NCBI RefSeq assembly: GCF_020360975.1
Contig: NW_025408673.1
Coordinates: 2,790,001-2,854,000, forward strand
Length of the DNA stretch: 64,000 bases
Origin: Hirsutella rhossiliensis
Taxonomy: Eukaryota > Ascomycota > Sordariomycetes > Hypocreales > Ophiocordycipitaceae
Direction of reading: 5' to 3'
Below, piece by piece: positions 1-12,400 of this stretch (position 1 is its first letter; each line of letters starts with the position of its first letter). The position numbers were made by a program, and so were the translations under genes. The notes beneath the pieces were generated by a model. That model ran no database searches and had not been told where the DNA came from. It was given only the letters and a program-made list of their open reading frames with translations.

Positions 1-2493
1 TTTATATTCTTAATTATTATCGACTTCGATTTTTTCCTATAGTTTAGCGTTTTATAGCGCTAGTTCTAATAATAGGATATAAAATATTAGGTATATCTAT
101 ATTATTATTAGTAGCGAAAGTTTATAGTTAACTTTTAAAATAGGTTTCTTAACCTTAAACGGTCTAAGTTTCTTAAAATCTAATTTATTACTTAGTCGTT
201 TTATTTTAATATTTCGTCGTATAAGGTAAACTATATCTCCCTCTTAAAAGATTAGTCCCTATAATCTTTTCCGATTATAGTAAGTAGATATTTATTCTCT
301 AATAAATTAAAGTTCTTATTATATTTCTTTATAGAATTTTTATAGCTAATCTACTTATAGTATCGCTCGTTCCGCTTATAGTCCTTATTAAGGAACCTTA
401 AATACTTCTAGGTTATATCTATAATTAGCGTATACTAGTAAGAGCTTAGTTATTTCTATAACTAAGCTATTATAAGCTAGTTACGCTATTAGTAGCTATT
501 TAACTTAATCGTTTTATTTATAGCTAATATAATATCGTAAATATTATTTAAGCGTTTAGTTAAGTCGTTCTATTTATCTATTTATTTATAAGTAATAAGC
601 TATACTAAGCTTATATTTCGTCCTTAATTATACTATAAGTGCTTACTAAAATTTAGCTATAAATATACTTCCTTTATTAAAGATAATCTTATTTAATAGT
701 CCGTAATTACTAATAATTATTTATAGGAATATATATACTAGCTCTTTTATATTACTTACTTTTTTATATAGTAAAAAGGATTTATACTTCGTTAATCTAT
801 TAGTAATAACGAATATACTATTATATTTAACGTTAGTTATAGGTTCTTTTAATAGTAGTAGCTTTATAATATAGTCGAAAGCTATCGAATCCTATAGTTT
901 CTCTAATACTAGTAGCGGTTATAATTCTCTATATAGCTTATATCGTTTAGCTTTACTTTATACGTAAAGTTCGTATTCTTTAATAACTTATTATACTACT
1001 TCCTTAAGCTATAAGAAGTTATATTATCGTCTAATCTATTTTATTATTCTTTAGATTCCTTAGTATCTATATATTAAGTATTTATATATATCTTATATAA
1101 CTTTATCTCGTAATACTAGTAGTATTTAGATTTTGTTTTTATATATTAGAATTTCTAAATATTCTATATTATATCCTTTTAGTGCTTTATATTCTTTTAT
1201 CTATTTTAGGATCTTTTAGTATATTAAGTCGTTAGGTTATACTTTAAATATTATATTTAGCTATCGTTATTAGTAGTTCCTATTTTTATTAATTTCTAGG
1301 AGCTATCCTTTCGCTATAGGTGCTCTTATATCGTAGTTACTTTATCGACTAAGGGTATTAGCTCGACCGTTTTCTATTCCTTTTCTATAGATTATTTTAT
1401 AGTTAAATTCTAATAAATATTCGGCCTATTAGATCTATTATCCGTTTAACTATTACGTCGTTATAAAATATAAGATATTCTTATAGTCTATATAGACCTT
1501 AACTTTATATTTACTTTTAAGAAGGTAGTATCGAAATTCCTTAAAAGCTTAAATAATTATAAGGAATTCTTTATTATAGATAAGGTAATTAAGTTCTACG
1601 CTATATAGCATTTTCGAGTAGAATGTAATTAGTTATAGTCTTCCTTTATCGCCCTTTTATTTAATTTATACTCTTAGAGTAAAGTCTAATATATTAGTTT
1701 TAAGTTCGATTTATCGTTTTAGATTAAAGGTAGTTAAGACTAGTTCTTATATAATTATAGTCTTAATATATTCGAAAGCTTCGTTAGCTTTATTATCCTA
1801 TATAAATTCTTTTTCCTTCTTTATTAAGTCGTATAATAGTACTATAATCTTTCTAAAATCTTTAATAAATCGTTAGTAGTAATTTATAAATCCTAGGAAA
1901 CTTTATACGTCCTTAACGTTCTTTAGCGTTAGCTATTCTTTAACTAAGTTAATCTTATCTTATTATATTTATATCTCTCTTAGTAAGATCGTATATCTAA
2001 GGAAGTCTACTTCCTATATATAGAACTTACTTTTCTTTAGTTTAACTAATAACTTTATATTTTAAAGTACGTAGAGTACCTTATAGACGTATTCTTTATA
2101 TTCTTTTAGGGTATCTAAGAAGATTAGGATATTATTTAAGTATACTACTATAAAGATATCTAAGTATTTATATAGGATATTATTAATTATCTATTAAAAG
2201 GTAGCTAGTATATTTATAAGTTTAAATAGTATTACTAGATATTTAAATAGTTTAAATTTCGTTTTAAAGGCTATTATCTATTTATATCCCTTTTTTATAC
2301 GTATTAAGTTATAGGCGCCTTTAAGATTAAGGGCTATAAACTATTTTTTACTATATAGTCGATCTTATAGTTCTAATATAAGCGGTAATAGTATTTAGTC
2401 CTTTATTATAATATTGTTTAAGCGTCTATAGTTAATAACTAGTTATAGCTTACTATTTTTCTTTAAAATAAATATAACTAGGTAGCCTACTTT
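1..2493 (-). mobile_element. Gypsy LTR retrotransposon G1, pol part (left arm), RIP-degraded
   Basis: This is the 3' part of a minus-strand Gypsy element that runs off the left edge. On the complement, about 2130-2160 reads DIFIVVYLNNIL, the Gypsy reverse-transcriptase core YLDDIL with both Asp codons changed to Asn. About 2400-2490 reads GYLVIFILKKN and then INYRRLN, matching the usual GYPxxFVKKK and VDYRRLN blocks. Lower coordinates should hold RNase H and integrase. In-frame TAG/TAA stops are frequent and CA/TG dinucleotides are nearly absent, as expected after RIP. It joins the segments at 8604-8989 and 15159-18791 once the two nested Copia-A elements are removed. It cannot be functional. 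Confidence 0.8.
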
Positions 2494-2833
2494 TCTCGCG
2501 TAGAGAGATACGAGAAGTGCATAAAAATGCACGAAGGTAAAATTAGGAGTAAGGGGTAGGACAGGCAGGGCATAGATGTTTGAATCTTACGGGGGCAGTA
2601 ATAAAGGTAAGGGAGTGATTGTTATATTGCCTTAATTCTCCTTCTTTCCTCTATCCAACGCCCTTCTTTATACCCGTCTAGCATCTCAATTAACATAGAA
2701 GATCCTGCTTAAAGAAGCTACTAATGTCCTTTCGACTACCGAGCTTTTTGCCGGGTTTTCCCCTCTTTTCTAGCCGTTGCCGGCACATCCGTCTTATCTC
2801 TCGCCACCTCTATAGGAAGCCATCGCCACTTTT
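2494..2833 (-). repeat. Truncated 3' LTR of Copia-A A1
   Basis: This matches the first 340 bp or so of the other Copia-A LTRs in reverse orientation, starting TCTCGCG. Near 2833 it jumps directly to sequence that in A2 lies about 90 bp inside the 3' LTR. About 135 bp of LTR, the polypurine tract and the end of the internal region are therefore deleted. Confidence 0.85.
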
Positions 2834-5800
2834 ATCCCCTACTGAGAAATCCGGTTTTAGCCCGGGCTCTTTTAGACCTACTTTAGGAAAAGGGGCCTTA
2901 AGGAGGAAATTAAGTCCTGCAAGAAAGGGGGCTTCTCATGATAAGTCCCTAAAAGGGCCTTAAGAAGAATAAGTCCTAATCAAGCTAGGGGCCCTCCTCG
3001 ATAAGTCCTAATTCCTCTCTTCGGCTGCAGACGTCTCCTTCCTCCTACGTGCTATTAGCTCCTCTCGTAGACTCTTAAGGCGGGCTTCTAAGGATAGCTT
3101 CTCTCGAACGTCTTCTAGCCCAATTTGCTGTAAAAAGACAGCTAGCTTCTGCTTCGGTAGGGGCTTCGTAAGACCGTCGGCTTTTATCGATGCCGTTAGA
3201 ACCTAACGGACGGAAATAAGCCCCCTTTAGACCTCTTAGCGTAACTAATACTAGTGGATATCGATATGCCGTAGCCGGGTCGATAGCTTGCTGTTTTCCT
3301 CCGTAAGAATTCGTATAGTCTGCGTGTTATCGCATTCTATAGCTAACGGGGACGGAATTTATAGTCGTAACGATATTAGTAGCCGGCTAAGGAAAATCGC
3401 TTCTTTTAACGCTTCTAAAAGAGCTAGTAGCTCTGCCTCCGTGCTTAATATAGTAACGGTAGCTTGTTTCGAAGCTCTCTAAGCAATGGTTCCTCTAAAA
3501 AGGGACATAATGTACCCCTATGAGCTCTTTCTGTCTAAGGAATTGTCCGCAAAGGACGAATCGCTCGAACAAAGGAAGATTTCGGCAGCTAATTTCTTTC
3601 TTTTCTGCCCTCCTAGGCGCAGACCATGTGATCTCGTTAAATAGAGATAAAGGATAGCTCTGTCTGCTGCTTCTTAATGCCTAGGGCTAGGATTCTAGTT
3701 ATGCCTAGCTAGCCGGGAGACCGTAAAAGAGATATCCGGTCTAGTAGAAATAGCTGAAAAAGCAGGAGCCCACCTTCTATTAATATTGGTGTTTCTCTTA
3801 CTCCCTAGCTTAAAAGACGGATTAGGCAAAAGCTCTTCGTCTAATATAGGCGTAGAGGAAGCTTCTTATCGAGGGAATTAGGAGGAATTTATAAGCGACC
3901 TTATCGATATAGGCGTCTTAGGTAAGCTAGATTGTCCGTTAGGACCTATTCCTAAGGATTCGTATCCCTAGGAACCACTTTAGCTCCCTAGCCTAGTTAT
4001 CTTATACCTTTATTGCAGGCCTCGTATAGCCTCCCTAGTAGCAGCTTCTTCCTCTTTTAGGTAGGCCTAGATAATATCGTCGACGTAGAAGAAGACCGTG
4101 ATTTTACCCTTTTATATTATACACGGTTCCTAAGGGACTTTCGTAAAGCCTAGGGCTTTAAGGGAACCTATTAAATGCTGTTGCTAAAGAAGGGGTGATC
4201 TTCGTAGTCCGTATAGAGCTTTCCTAAGCCGTAGAACCTTTCCTAGCTATTAGAAGCCTAGTAGAAGGCGCATATAGATAACTTCTTCTTCCTCGAGTAG
4301 GCAGTTAACAAAGGCGTTAACTGCATCTATCTAATCGAGCTCGAGGTCGAATTCTGCTGCTATAGCTATAAGGGTCCGAAAAGACATCCCAGCTAGGGTG
4401 GTTGCCCTAGTAGGTAAATCCCCTTTTTCCTATTAATTCCCATAGATAACTAGCCGGGCCTTGCACTTTTAAAGGAAGCCGTGTTTATTAGTCTTATAGA
4501 TAAAGACCTACTTATAGCTAAGGACCTATTTTCCTCTTGCCTTTTCCTTAAAGACCTCTTCGAAAGACCCTATCTCTTCGTGTAAGGCTAGGTGGTCTTT
4601 CTAGGCCTGGAAAAACTAGTCTCTAAAGGGGTGTTTTTCTAGCTGCTTCTAGTTTGCTGGTGGGTCCGTGAGGTCTCTTTTATGTACCTTCCTTGCTGAT
4701 AGCTGTGGCTTAAAGAGCCGGCCTGCTGTGAACGCTCCGTGGGAACCGTCTTCTATTAGCGTTAGGTAGAAGTCGGAAAATCGATCGAAATAGGGGAGAA
4801 ACTAGTCTTCATTCGTATCGGGCCCTATACCTTCCTTTGCTTCTCGAAGCAGGGATAAAAAGGCAGCCGGGTAATCCTTCGAGAGAGGTGCCTTTCCTAC
4901 CCCCTTAGGGGTCGAGACGGGAAGACTAACTAAAAAAGCTGCTTCTAGATCTTCTTCTTATTCCGTAAGAGGAGGCGTAGGGAGGTAGGCGTATTCTAGC
5001 TCTACCGCTTTCCTATAGTCTCCTTCTTCGTCTAGATCATCTAATCTAGCAGCTTTCTCTTCTTCTTCTTCTTCGAAGTCGGCGTTATCCTCGACTGCTT
5101 TAACGTCGGTTTCTTCTTCCGTTTCCTCGTCTAGGACCTCTTCTTAAGACTGTTAGGAAGGGGGGATTTAGATCTTCTAAATTAGCTAACGTTATGAGTG
5201 TAAGAGGGGCTGTTGATCCCTCTTTCCGTCGAAGAAGCTAAATTCGTCGAAAATCATATCCCTAGTCGAAATAACCTTCCGTAGAAGAGGAATCTAGATC
5301 CGGAAGATATTCGTAGAATTATACCCGACGAGGTAACCAACAAAGGCTCTAGGATCAAGCTTTCTTTTCTTCTTCCTTTTTAGCTATACATCGGCAGTTA
5401 TAGCGTATGCCTTGCAGCCGTAGGCATAAAGGTAGGCTAGCGAGGCCCTCTTCTTCGTAAAGAGCTCGTGTAGGGATTTCTATTCTATTCCTTAGGTAGT
5501 CCCTCTAGGGTCCTTATAGTCCCTTAGGCTCCTAGGGTCCCTTAGGGTCCGGTTCCGAAGGTAATAGGCGGTCTTAACGACTTCCCTCCAAAGGTCGTGT
5601 AGAAGCCTTGCAGTAAGTCTTATTATACGGGCCCTTTCTATTATAGCACCCCCTGATCTTTCTGCCCCTCTGTTCTAGGCCTAGGTATTCGGTGCTAACG
5701 GAGGGGTAAAATGCCCCTTTTTCGAAGCTAATTTAAGATATCCTTCGTAAATAGCTCTCCGTTAGACCGTATCTTCTTTACCTCGTAGCCGAAGTACGAT

Positions 5801-8113
5801 TTCATCTAGTTAACGAAGTCCCGGAGGGCAGACTAGTTATGCTTACTTAGGTAGGTCCGTAAGAAATAAGGGAAAACTATCCCTAAAAAGGCGTCTATGA
5901 AAAACATTACCCTAACGAAGCTTTCCTGATCCCTAGAGACGTCGGTCTAGTCGACCTAAATTTCCTTATACGGCTGGTCCGGCCGTATAGGCGTTCGTCT
6001 AGAAATTCGTCTCCTAGTCTTTCCTTGGCCGTAGTGTTCGCATTCGACGGTCTTTGGTCCCCTTATTCGTACGCCCTGTTGTTGTCCTAGCTTACATAAA
6101 GCTAAGGGGCCCGGGTGACCAAGTTATGCGTGCCAAAGAATGCCGTCTCCTTAGGCTGCCGGAAGAGGGTCCTTTATAGTAGACCTATTCCTCCTAGCAG
6201 GGAAAGCTAACTTCTCGAATGGTTCCTTCCTAAGGATAGGTCGGAATTCGAGAATAAATTAACCGAATTTTTCCTCGATGAGCCCAATAGTCTGATTCTT
6301 CTAGACTAGCCTCGTAGGCTTAGACGTCGTATCCTAGAAGATTCCTTCCTCTCGAAGAAGGCGGAAGGAAATTAGGCTCGTTGAAAATCGAGGGCAAAAA
6401 GCTACCCTTTTTCGTCGAAGAATTCGTATAGACCTATTAGGTAATTTTATCGTAAAATTCACCCTTCCGTACCCCTCTATCCGTACGGTTAATTCCCCGG
6501 CAATAAGGTATTCCCTCCGTGCCTTCTTAAAGGACCGGAATCGTAAGAGTATATTGCATATATCGAGGGAAGCACTAGAGTCAAGGATAGCTGATTTTCG
6601 TAGGGGATAATCGGAGGGCTCTAACGGTTGGTCTTGGCCTTATTAATCCGTAGGGAAGATAAAGGCCGTATTTACTATACTAACGATTTTTCCTCGAATT
6701 TGCGGCTCGAATAGGGGCAGCGGCGTTAGTTACTATTTCTTAGCAACCCGAATCTCGTCTATCTTCTTCTACAACGAGGGGTCCTCCTTAAGAGACTATT
6801 ATATCGTTTCTTATAGCCTCTTTAAAGGGTTAAATCCTTTAGGTCGGTTTTCCTTAAAGACCTACTAGCATTGTAATAATCGATGGCCTAGGGATTTATA
6901 GGCTAGGCAGCCGTTTCGTCGTCTAGTCTTCTATTTCTTCGAGGAATCCTCGTCCCGATCCGGAAGGTCTGCTTAAAAACCCCCCCTTTTTACCCCTTAT
7001 TGCTAATTTTAACGAAGAGGTTCGATTTCGACTAGTTCCCTGATTTTTCGACTAACGGACTAAAAGGTCCATTAGGGGACTAGTCGGGCCGGTCTAACTA
7101 ACGGGACCGGGGCCGGGCCCGGAGCAAGAGGAGCCGGGCCGGGCCTAGGCAGCCGTTGATAACGGTGTTGATGCTCGAGGGAGGAGGAGCCGAAGGAGCA
7201 ACAGCCGCAGCAGCGGGAGCCGCAGCAACAGGGGCTGCAGCAGCTGCAGGGGCAGCAGGTCGAGCCGTCTAGGTCGAGTGCTGGCCACGAAGGAACAAGA
7301 CTACTTACTATTGTACTCTAGCAGCCTCTCGTCTAGTTCCCGCTAGCCTCTCGAAAGATAGTCGAGTAACCGTCACTAATAGCTTTATTAGCAGAGATAT
7401 ATCCCGTAGCTACTAGCCGGAAAGAGCTTCTATAAGGAAGTATTAGTTAGCTTCCTCGAGGATTTCTTCCTACTTAGCTAGCCACGAAGAAGCTAGCAGG
7501 TTCCTAGTAGAAAAGGCTCCTAGGTATGCCGTATAGGTCTTCCTAATACGGTTAGTTATATACCCTCTCGAGGGAGCTGTCGAGGTCTCGAGCTTTAAAA
7601 GCCACTACCTAGGAGTCTCTTCTTCTTAAAGAGAGATTAGCTTTACGGCACTAACGGATTCTGTTATCGCCGTACGAGCAGCCGTTAGCAGCTTCGTTTC
7701 GTAAAGGTATTCCTTACGGTGACTCTCGTAGTCACCTAAGGCAGCAGAAAAAGCTCTCTATTATACAGAGGTTAGCTTAGAGAAGAGGGTAGCTCCCTCT
7801 ATAAAGTCCGTTGCCCTAGGACGAAGAGGGGGCTCGAGAGGGTCCTGCTTATTAGAGAAGACCAAATTATAGATAGTTCTATCTATACGAGCCCGTAGCT
7901 CCTTTACCTATTTATCCTAATCTTAGGGCTCTATAAGAATCGTCCTACGGACCGTAGGGACGGCAGAGGAGTCGATTTTCGTTATTGTTGCGGGGAAAGG
8001 TAGAAAAGTCGGTTAAAAATCGGCTTTTCTAGTAAGAGGGGTAAAAGGAAGCCACGAGGGATGCAAGAAAGGTGCCTTTTGCAGCAGCCGGAAGGTATAG
8101 GAATACTATTCCT

Positions 8114-8127
8114 CCCAGGCTTATAAC
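8114..8127 (-). other. Primer-binding site of Copia-A A1
   Basis: On the complement this reads GTTATAAGCCTGGG directly after the LTR end CGCGAGA. It differs at one base from the sites of A2 and TRIM-1 (GTTATAAGCCCGGG). See the finding on half-tRNA priming. Confidence 0.65.
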
Positions 8128-8603
8128 TCTCGCGTAGAGAGATGCGAGAAGTGCATAAAAATACACGAAGGTGAAATTAGGAGTAAGGGGTAGGACAGGC
8201 AGGGCATAGATATTTGAATCTTACGGGGGCAGCAATAAAGGTAGGGGAGTAATTGTTATATTGCCTTAATTCTCCTTCTTTCCTCTATCTAACGCCCTTC
8301 TTTATACCCGTCTAGCATCTTAATTAACATAGAAGATCTTGCTTAAAGAAGCTACTAATATCCTTTCGACTACCGAGCTTTTTGCCGGTTTTTCCCCTCT
8401 TTTCCAGCCGTTGCCGGCATATCCGTCTTATCTCTCGCCACCTCTATAGGAAGCTATCGCTACTTCTGCTTCCCCTCTTGCCCCCACCCTCCTCTCTACA
8501 CCTCCTTTTAGCTCCTTCCTTAAAACCTGTTTTTTAGCTTCCTAGGTCCCTTATACTAAGGGATATCTCCGAGAACTGCGAAATCAGGCCACGCTTCGCG
8601 ACA
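8128..8603 (-). repeat. 5' LTR of Copia-A A1 (476 bp)
   Basis: In element orientation it begins TGTCGCGAAGCG and ends CGCGAGA. It is the best-preserved LTR of the family in the window, because TGGCCTGATTTCGCAG keeps the TG and CA that are TA in the other copies. It is followed by the ACTTT target duplication. Confidence 0.9.
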
Positions 8604-8989
8604 ACTTTAGATATTAACGTTTATATATATCCCTTTTATAGATTCTCGTTAAAGTAGTCGCGTAGCGTTTATAGTTACTTTTCGTTTAAGTTATAGATTT
8701 TATAGAACGTCGGCGTTATTCTATCCTTAAGATAAATTTCGTAGTCTTATTAGCTATATTCGGGTAACCTTATCTTAAGTTCTTCTTTAAAGAGTTTATT
8801 ATATTTCTAGTATTCCTAGGAGATATTCTTTATTCTATCTTATAGGCTTTATTCTTTCTCTTAAGAGCTAGTTTCTCTTAACTTAAGCTCTTTATTAATT
8901 TATTTAAGGTCTTTCCTTAGAGTAGTAATAACTCTTTAAATCCTTATATTATATCCTTTATTCTATTTATATCGGATACTAGGTTATAT
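8604..8989 (-). mobile_element. Middle fragment of Gypsy G1 between two Copia-A insertions
   Basis: This AT-rich RIP-mutated DNA is bounded by ACTTT (the A1 duplication) and TATAT (the A2 duplication). Joining 15164 onward to its right end and 2493 downward to its left end restores a continuous minus-strand Gypsy reading from upstream of reverse transcriptase into the GYPxxFVKKK block. It is therefore G1 host sequence and not a separate element. Confidence 0.7.
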
Positions 8990-9466
8990 TATCGTAAAGC
9001 GTAGCTTAATTTCGTAGTTCTTAGAGATATCCCTTAGTACGAGGGACCTAGGAAGCTAAAAAACAGGTTTTAGGGAAGGAGCTAAAAGGAGGTATAGAGA
9101 GAAGGGTAGGGGCATAAGGGGAAGTAGAAGTAGCGATAGCTTCCTATAGAGGTAGCGAGAGATAAGACGGATATGCCGGCAACGGCTGGAAAAGAGGGGA
9201 AAAACCGGCAAAAAGCTCGGTAGTCGAAAGGATATTAGTAGCTTCTTTAAGCAAGATCTTCTATGTTAATTAAGATGCTAGACGGGTATAAAGAAGGGCG
9301 TTAGATAGAGGAAAGAAGGAGAATTAAGGCAATATAATAATTACTCCCCTACCGTAATTGCTACTGCCGTAAGAATTAAATCTCTCTGCCCTACCTATCC
9401 GACCCCTTACTTTTAATTTTACCTTCGTATATTTTTTATGCACTTCTTATATCTCTCTTCGCGAGA
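8990..9466 (+). repeat. 5' LTR of Copia-A A2 (477 bp)
   Basis: The start is TATCGTAAAG, a RIP form of TGTCGCGAAG, and the end is CTTCGCGAGA. It is more mutated than its 3' partner. Confidence 0.9.
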
Positions 9467-9480
9467 GTTATAAGCCCGGG
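9467..9480 (+). other. Primer-binding site of Copia-A A2
   Basis: GTTATAAGCCCGGG follows the 5' LTR with no gap. Its complement CCCGGGCTTATAAC fits positions 26-39 of a tRNA with a UAU anticodon (loop CTTATAA), not a tRNA 3' end. Confidence 0.6.
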
Positions 9481-9495
9481 AGGAATAGAATTCCT
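9481..9495 (+). other. Small hairpin after the primer-binding site of A2
   Basis: AGGAAT-AGA-ATTCCT gives a perfect 6-bp stem with a 3-base loop directly 3' of the primer-binding site. A1 has the same stem with loop AGT. TRIM-1 has a stem of different sequence in the same place. Confidence 0.55.
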
Positions 9496-12400
9496 ATACC
9501 TTCCGGCTACTATAAAAGGCACCTTTCTTATATCCCTCGTAGCTTCCTTTTACCCCTCTTACTAGAAAAGCCGATTTTTAACCGACTTTTCTACCCTTCC
9601 CCGCAACGATAACGAAAACCGACTCTCTACCGTCCCTACGGTCTATAGGACGATTCTTATAGAGCCCTAAGATTAGGATAAGTAGGTAAAGGAGCTACGG
9701 CTCGTATAGATAGAACTATCTATAATTTAGTCTTCTAATAAGTAGGACCCTCTCGAGCCCCTCTTCGTCCTAGGGCAACGGACTTTATAGAGGAGCTTCT
9801 TCTCCGAGCTAACCTCTGCATAATAGAGAGCTTTTTCTGCTACCTTAGGCGACTACGAGAGTCACCGAAAGGAATACCTTTACGAGACGAAGCTACTAAC
9901 GGCTGCTCGTACGGCGATAACGGAATCCGTTAGTGCCGCAAAGCTAATTACTCTTCGAGAGGAAGAGACTCCTAGGCAGTGGCTTTTAAAGCTCGAGACC
10001 TCGATAGCTCCCTCGAGGGGCTATATAACTAACCGGATTAGGAAGACCTATACGGCCTACCTAGGAGCCTTTTCTGCTAGGAACCTGCTAGCTTCTTCGT
10101 AGCTAGCTAAGTAAGAAGAAATCCTCGAGGAAGCTAACTAATACTTCCTTATAGAAGCTCTTTCCGGCTAGTAGCTATAGGATATATCTCTGCTAATAAA
10201 GCCTATTAGTAACGGTTACTCGACTATCTTTCGAGAAGCTAGCCGGGAACTAGACGAAGAGGCTACTAGAGTATAATAGCAAGCAGTCTTATTCCTTCGA
10301 GGCTAGCACTCGACCTAGACGGTTCGACCTACAGCCCCTATTGCTGCGGCTCCCGCTGCTGCTGCTGCGGCTGTTGCCCCTTCGGCTCCTCCTCCCTCGA
10401 GAGCCTTAACGCCGTCGTTAATTGCAGCTGCGGCCCCGGCCCCGGCTACGAATCTTGCCCTGGGCCCGGCACCGGTCCCGTTAGTTAGACCGGCCCGACT
10501 AGTCCCCTAATAGACCTATTAGTCCGTTAGTCGAAAAATCAGGGAACTAGTCGAAATCGAACCTCTTCGTTAAAATTAATAATAAGGGGTAAAAAGGGGG
10601 GGTTTTTAAGCAGACCTTCCGGATCGGGACAAGGATTCCTCGAAGAAATAGAAGACTAGACGACGAAACGGCTGCCTAGCCTATAAATCCCTAGGCTATC
10701 GATTATTATAATACTAGTAAGTCTTCGAGGAAAACCGACCTAAAGGATTTAACCCTTTAAAGAGGCTATAAGAAACGATATAATAGTCTCTTAAAGAGGA
10801 CCCCTCGTTATAGAAGAAAATAGACGAGATTCGGGTTACTAAGAAATCGCAACTAACGCCGCTGCCCTTATTCGAGCCGTAAATTCGAGGAAAAATCGTT
10901 AGTATAGTAAATCCGGTATTTATCTTCCCTATAGATTAGTAAGACCAACCGTTAGGACCCTCCGACTATCCCCTACGAAAATCAGCTATCCTTAACTTTA
11001 GTGCTTCCCTCGATATCTATAATATACTCTTACGATTCCGGTCCTTTAAGAAGGCACGAAGGGAATATCTTATTGCCGGGGAATTAACCGTATAGATAGA
11101 AGGATACGGAAGGGTAAATTTCACGATGAAATTACCTAACGGATCTATGCGAATTCTTCGAAGAACAAGGGTAGCTTTTTGCCCTCGATTTTTAACGAGC
11201 CTAATTTCCTTCCGCCTTCTTCGAGAGGAAGGAATCTTCTAGGATACGACGTCTAAGCCTACGAGGCTAGTCTAGAAGAATCAGACTATTAGGCTTATCG
11301 AGGAAAAATTCGGTTAATTTATTCTCGAATTCCGACCTACCCCCTAGCTTTATATAAGCTAGGTCAATAATAAGGCGTACGAATAAGGGGCCTAAAGACC
11401 GTCGAATGCGAATACTACGGCTAAGGAAAGACTAAGAGACGAATTTCTAGACAAACGCCTTTACGGCCGGACCAGCCGTGTAAGGAAATTTAGGTCGATT
11501 AGACCGACGTCTCTAGGGATTAGGAAAGCTTTATTAGGGTAATGTTTTTCATAGACGCTTTTTTAGGGATAGTTTTCCCTTATTTCTTACGGACCTACCT
11601 AAGTAAGTATAACTAGTCTGCCCTCCGGGACTTCGTTAACTAGATAAATTCCTACTTTAGCTATAAGGTAAAGAAGATACGGTCTAACGGAGAGCTATTT
11701 ACGAAAGATATCTTAAAGTAGCTTCGAAAAAGGGGCATTTTACCCCTCCCGTTAGCACTAAATACCTAGGCCTAGAACGGAGGGGCAGAAAGATTAGGGG
11801 GTGCTATAATAGAAAGGGCCCGTATAATAAGACTTACTATAAGGCTTCTACACGACCTTTAGAGGGAAGTCGTTGAGACCGCCTATTACCTATGGAACCG
11901 GACCCTGAGAAACCTAAAGGACCCTAGGGGACTAAACTAAGGAATAGACTAGAAATCCCCCCTCGAGCTCTTTACGAAGAAGAGGGCCTCGCTAGCCTAC
12001 CTTCGTGCCTACGGCTATAAGGCATACGCAATAACTGCCGATATATAGCTAAAAAGGAAGAAGAAAAGAAAGCTTAATCCTAGAGCCTTTATTAGTTACC
12101 TCGTTAGTTATAATTCTACGAATATCTTCTAGATCTAGATTCCTCTTCTACGGAAGGTTATTTCGACTAGGGATATAATTTTCGACGAATTTAGCTTCTT
12201 TAACGGAAAGAGGGATTAATAGCCCCTCTTACTCTCTTAACGTTAGCTAATTTAGAAGATTTAAATCCCCCCTTCCTAATAGTCTTAAGAAGAGGTCCTA
12301 GACGAGGAAACGGAAGAAGAAACTAACGTCGAAGTAGTAGAGGATAACGCCGACTTCGAGGAAGAAGAAGAAGAGGAAGCTGCTAGATTAGATAATCTAG

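Larger units (their letters stand above)
2494..8603 (-). mobile_element. Copia-A element A1, near full length, minus strand
   Basis: This Ty1/Copia element is inserted in G1 with a perfect 5-bp target duplication ACTTT (2489-2493 and 8604-8608). Its 5' LTR is 8128-8603 and its partial 3' LTR is 2494 to about 2833. Gag lies near 6900-8000 and the integrase region near 5000-6500. Reverse transcriptase is near 3900-4700, with an intact FYVDDII on the complement at about 4075-4100, and RNase H is near 3050-3600. It is the least RIP-mutated of the three Copia-A copies, since CAG-rich stretches survive at 7190-7260, but TAG and TAA stops still break pol. It is probably a younger insertion than A2 or A3. 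Confidence 0.9.

Noticed and set aside
2724..3482. Plus-strand frames of 79 and 64 codons
   Set aside because: They lie antisense in the LTR and RNase H part of Copia-A A1 and have no support.
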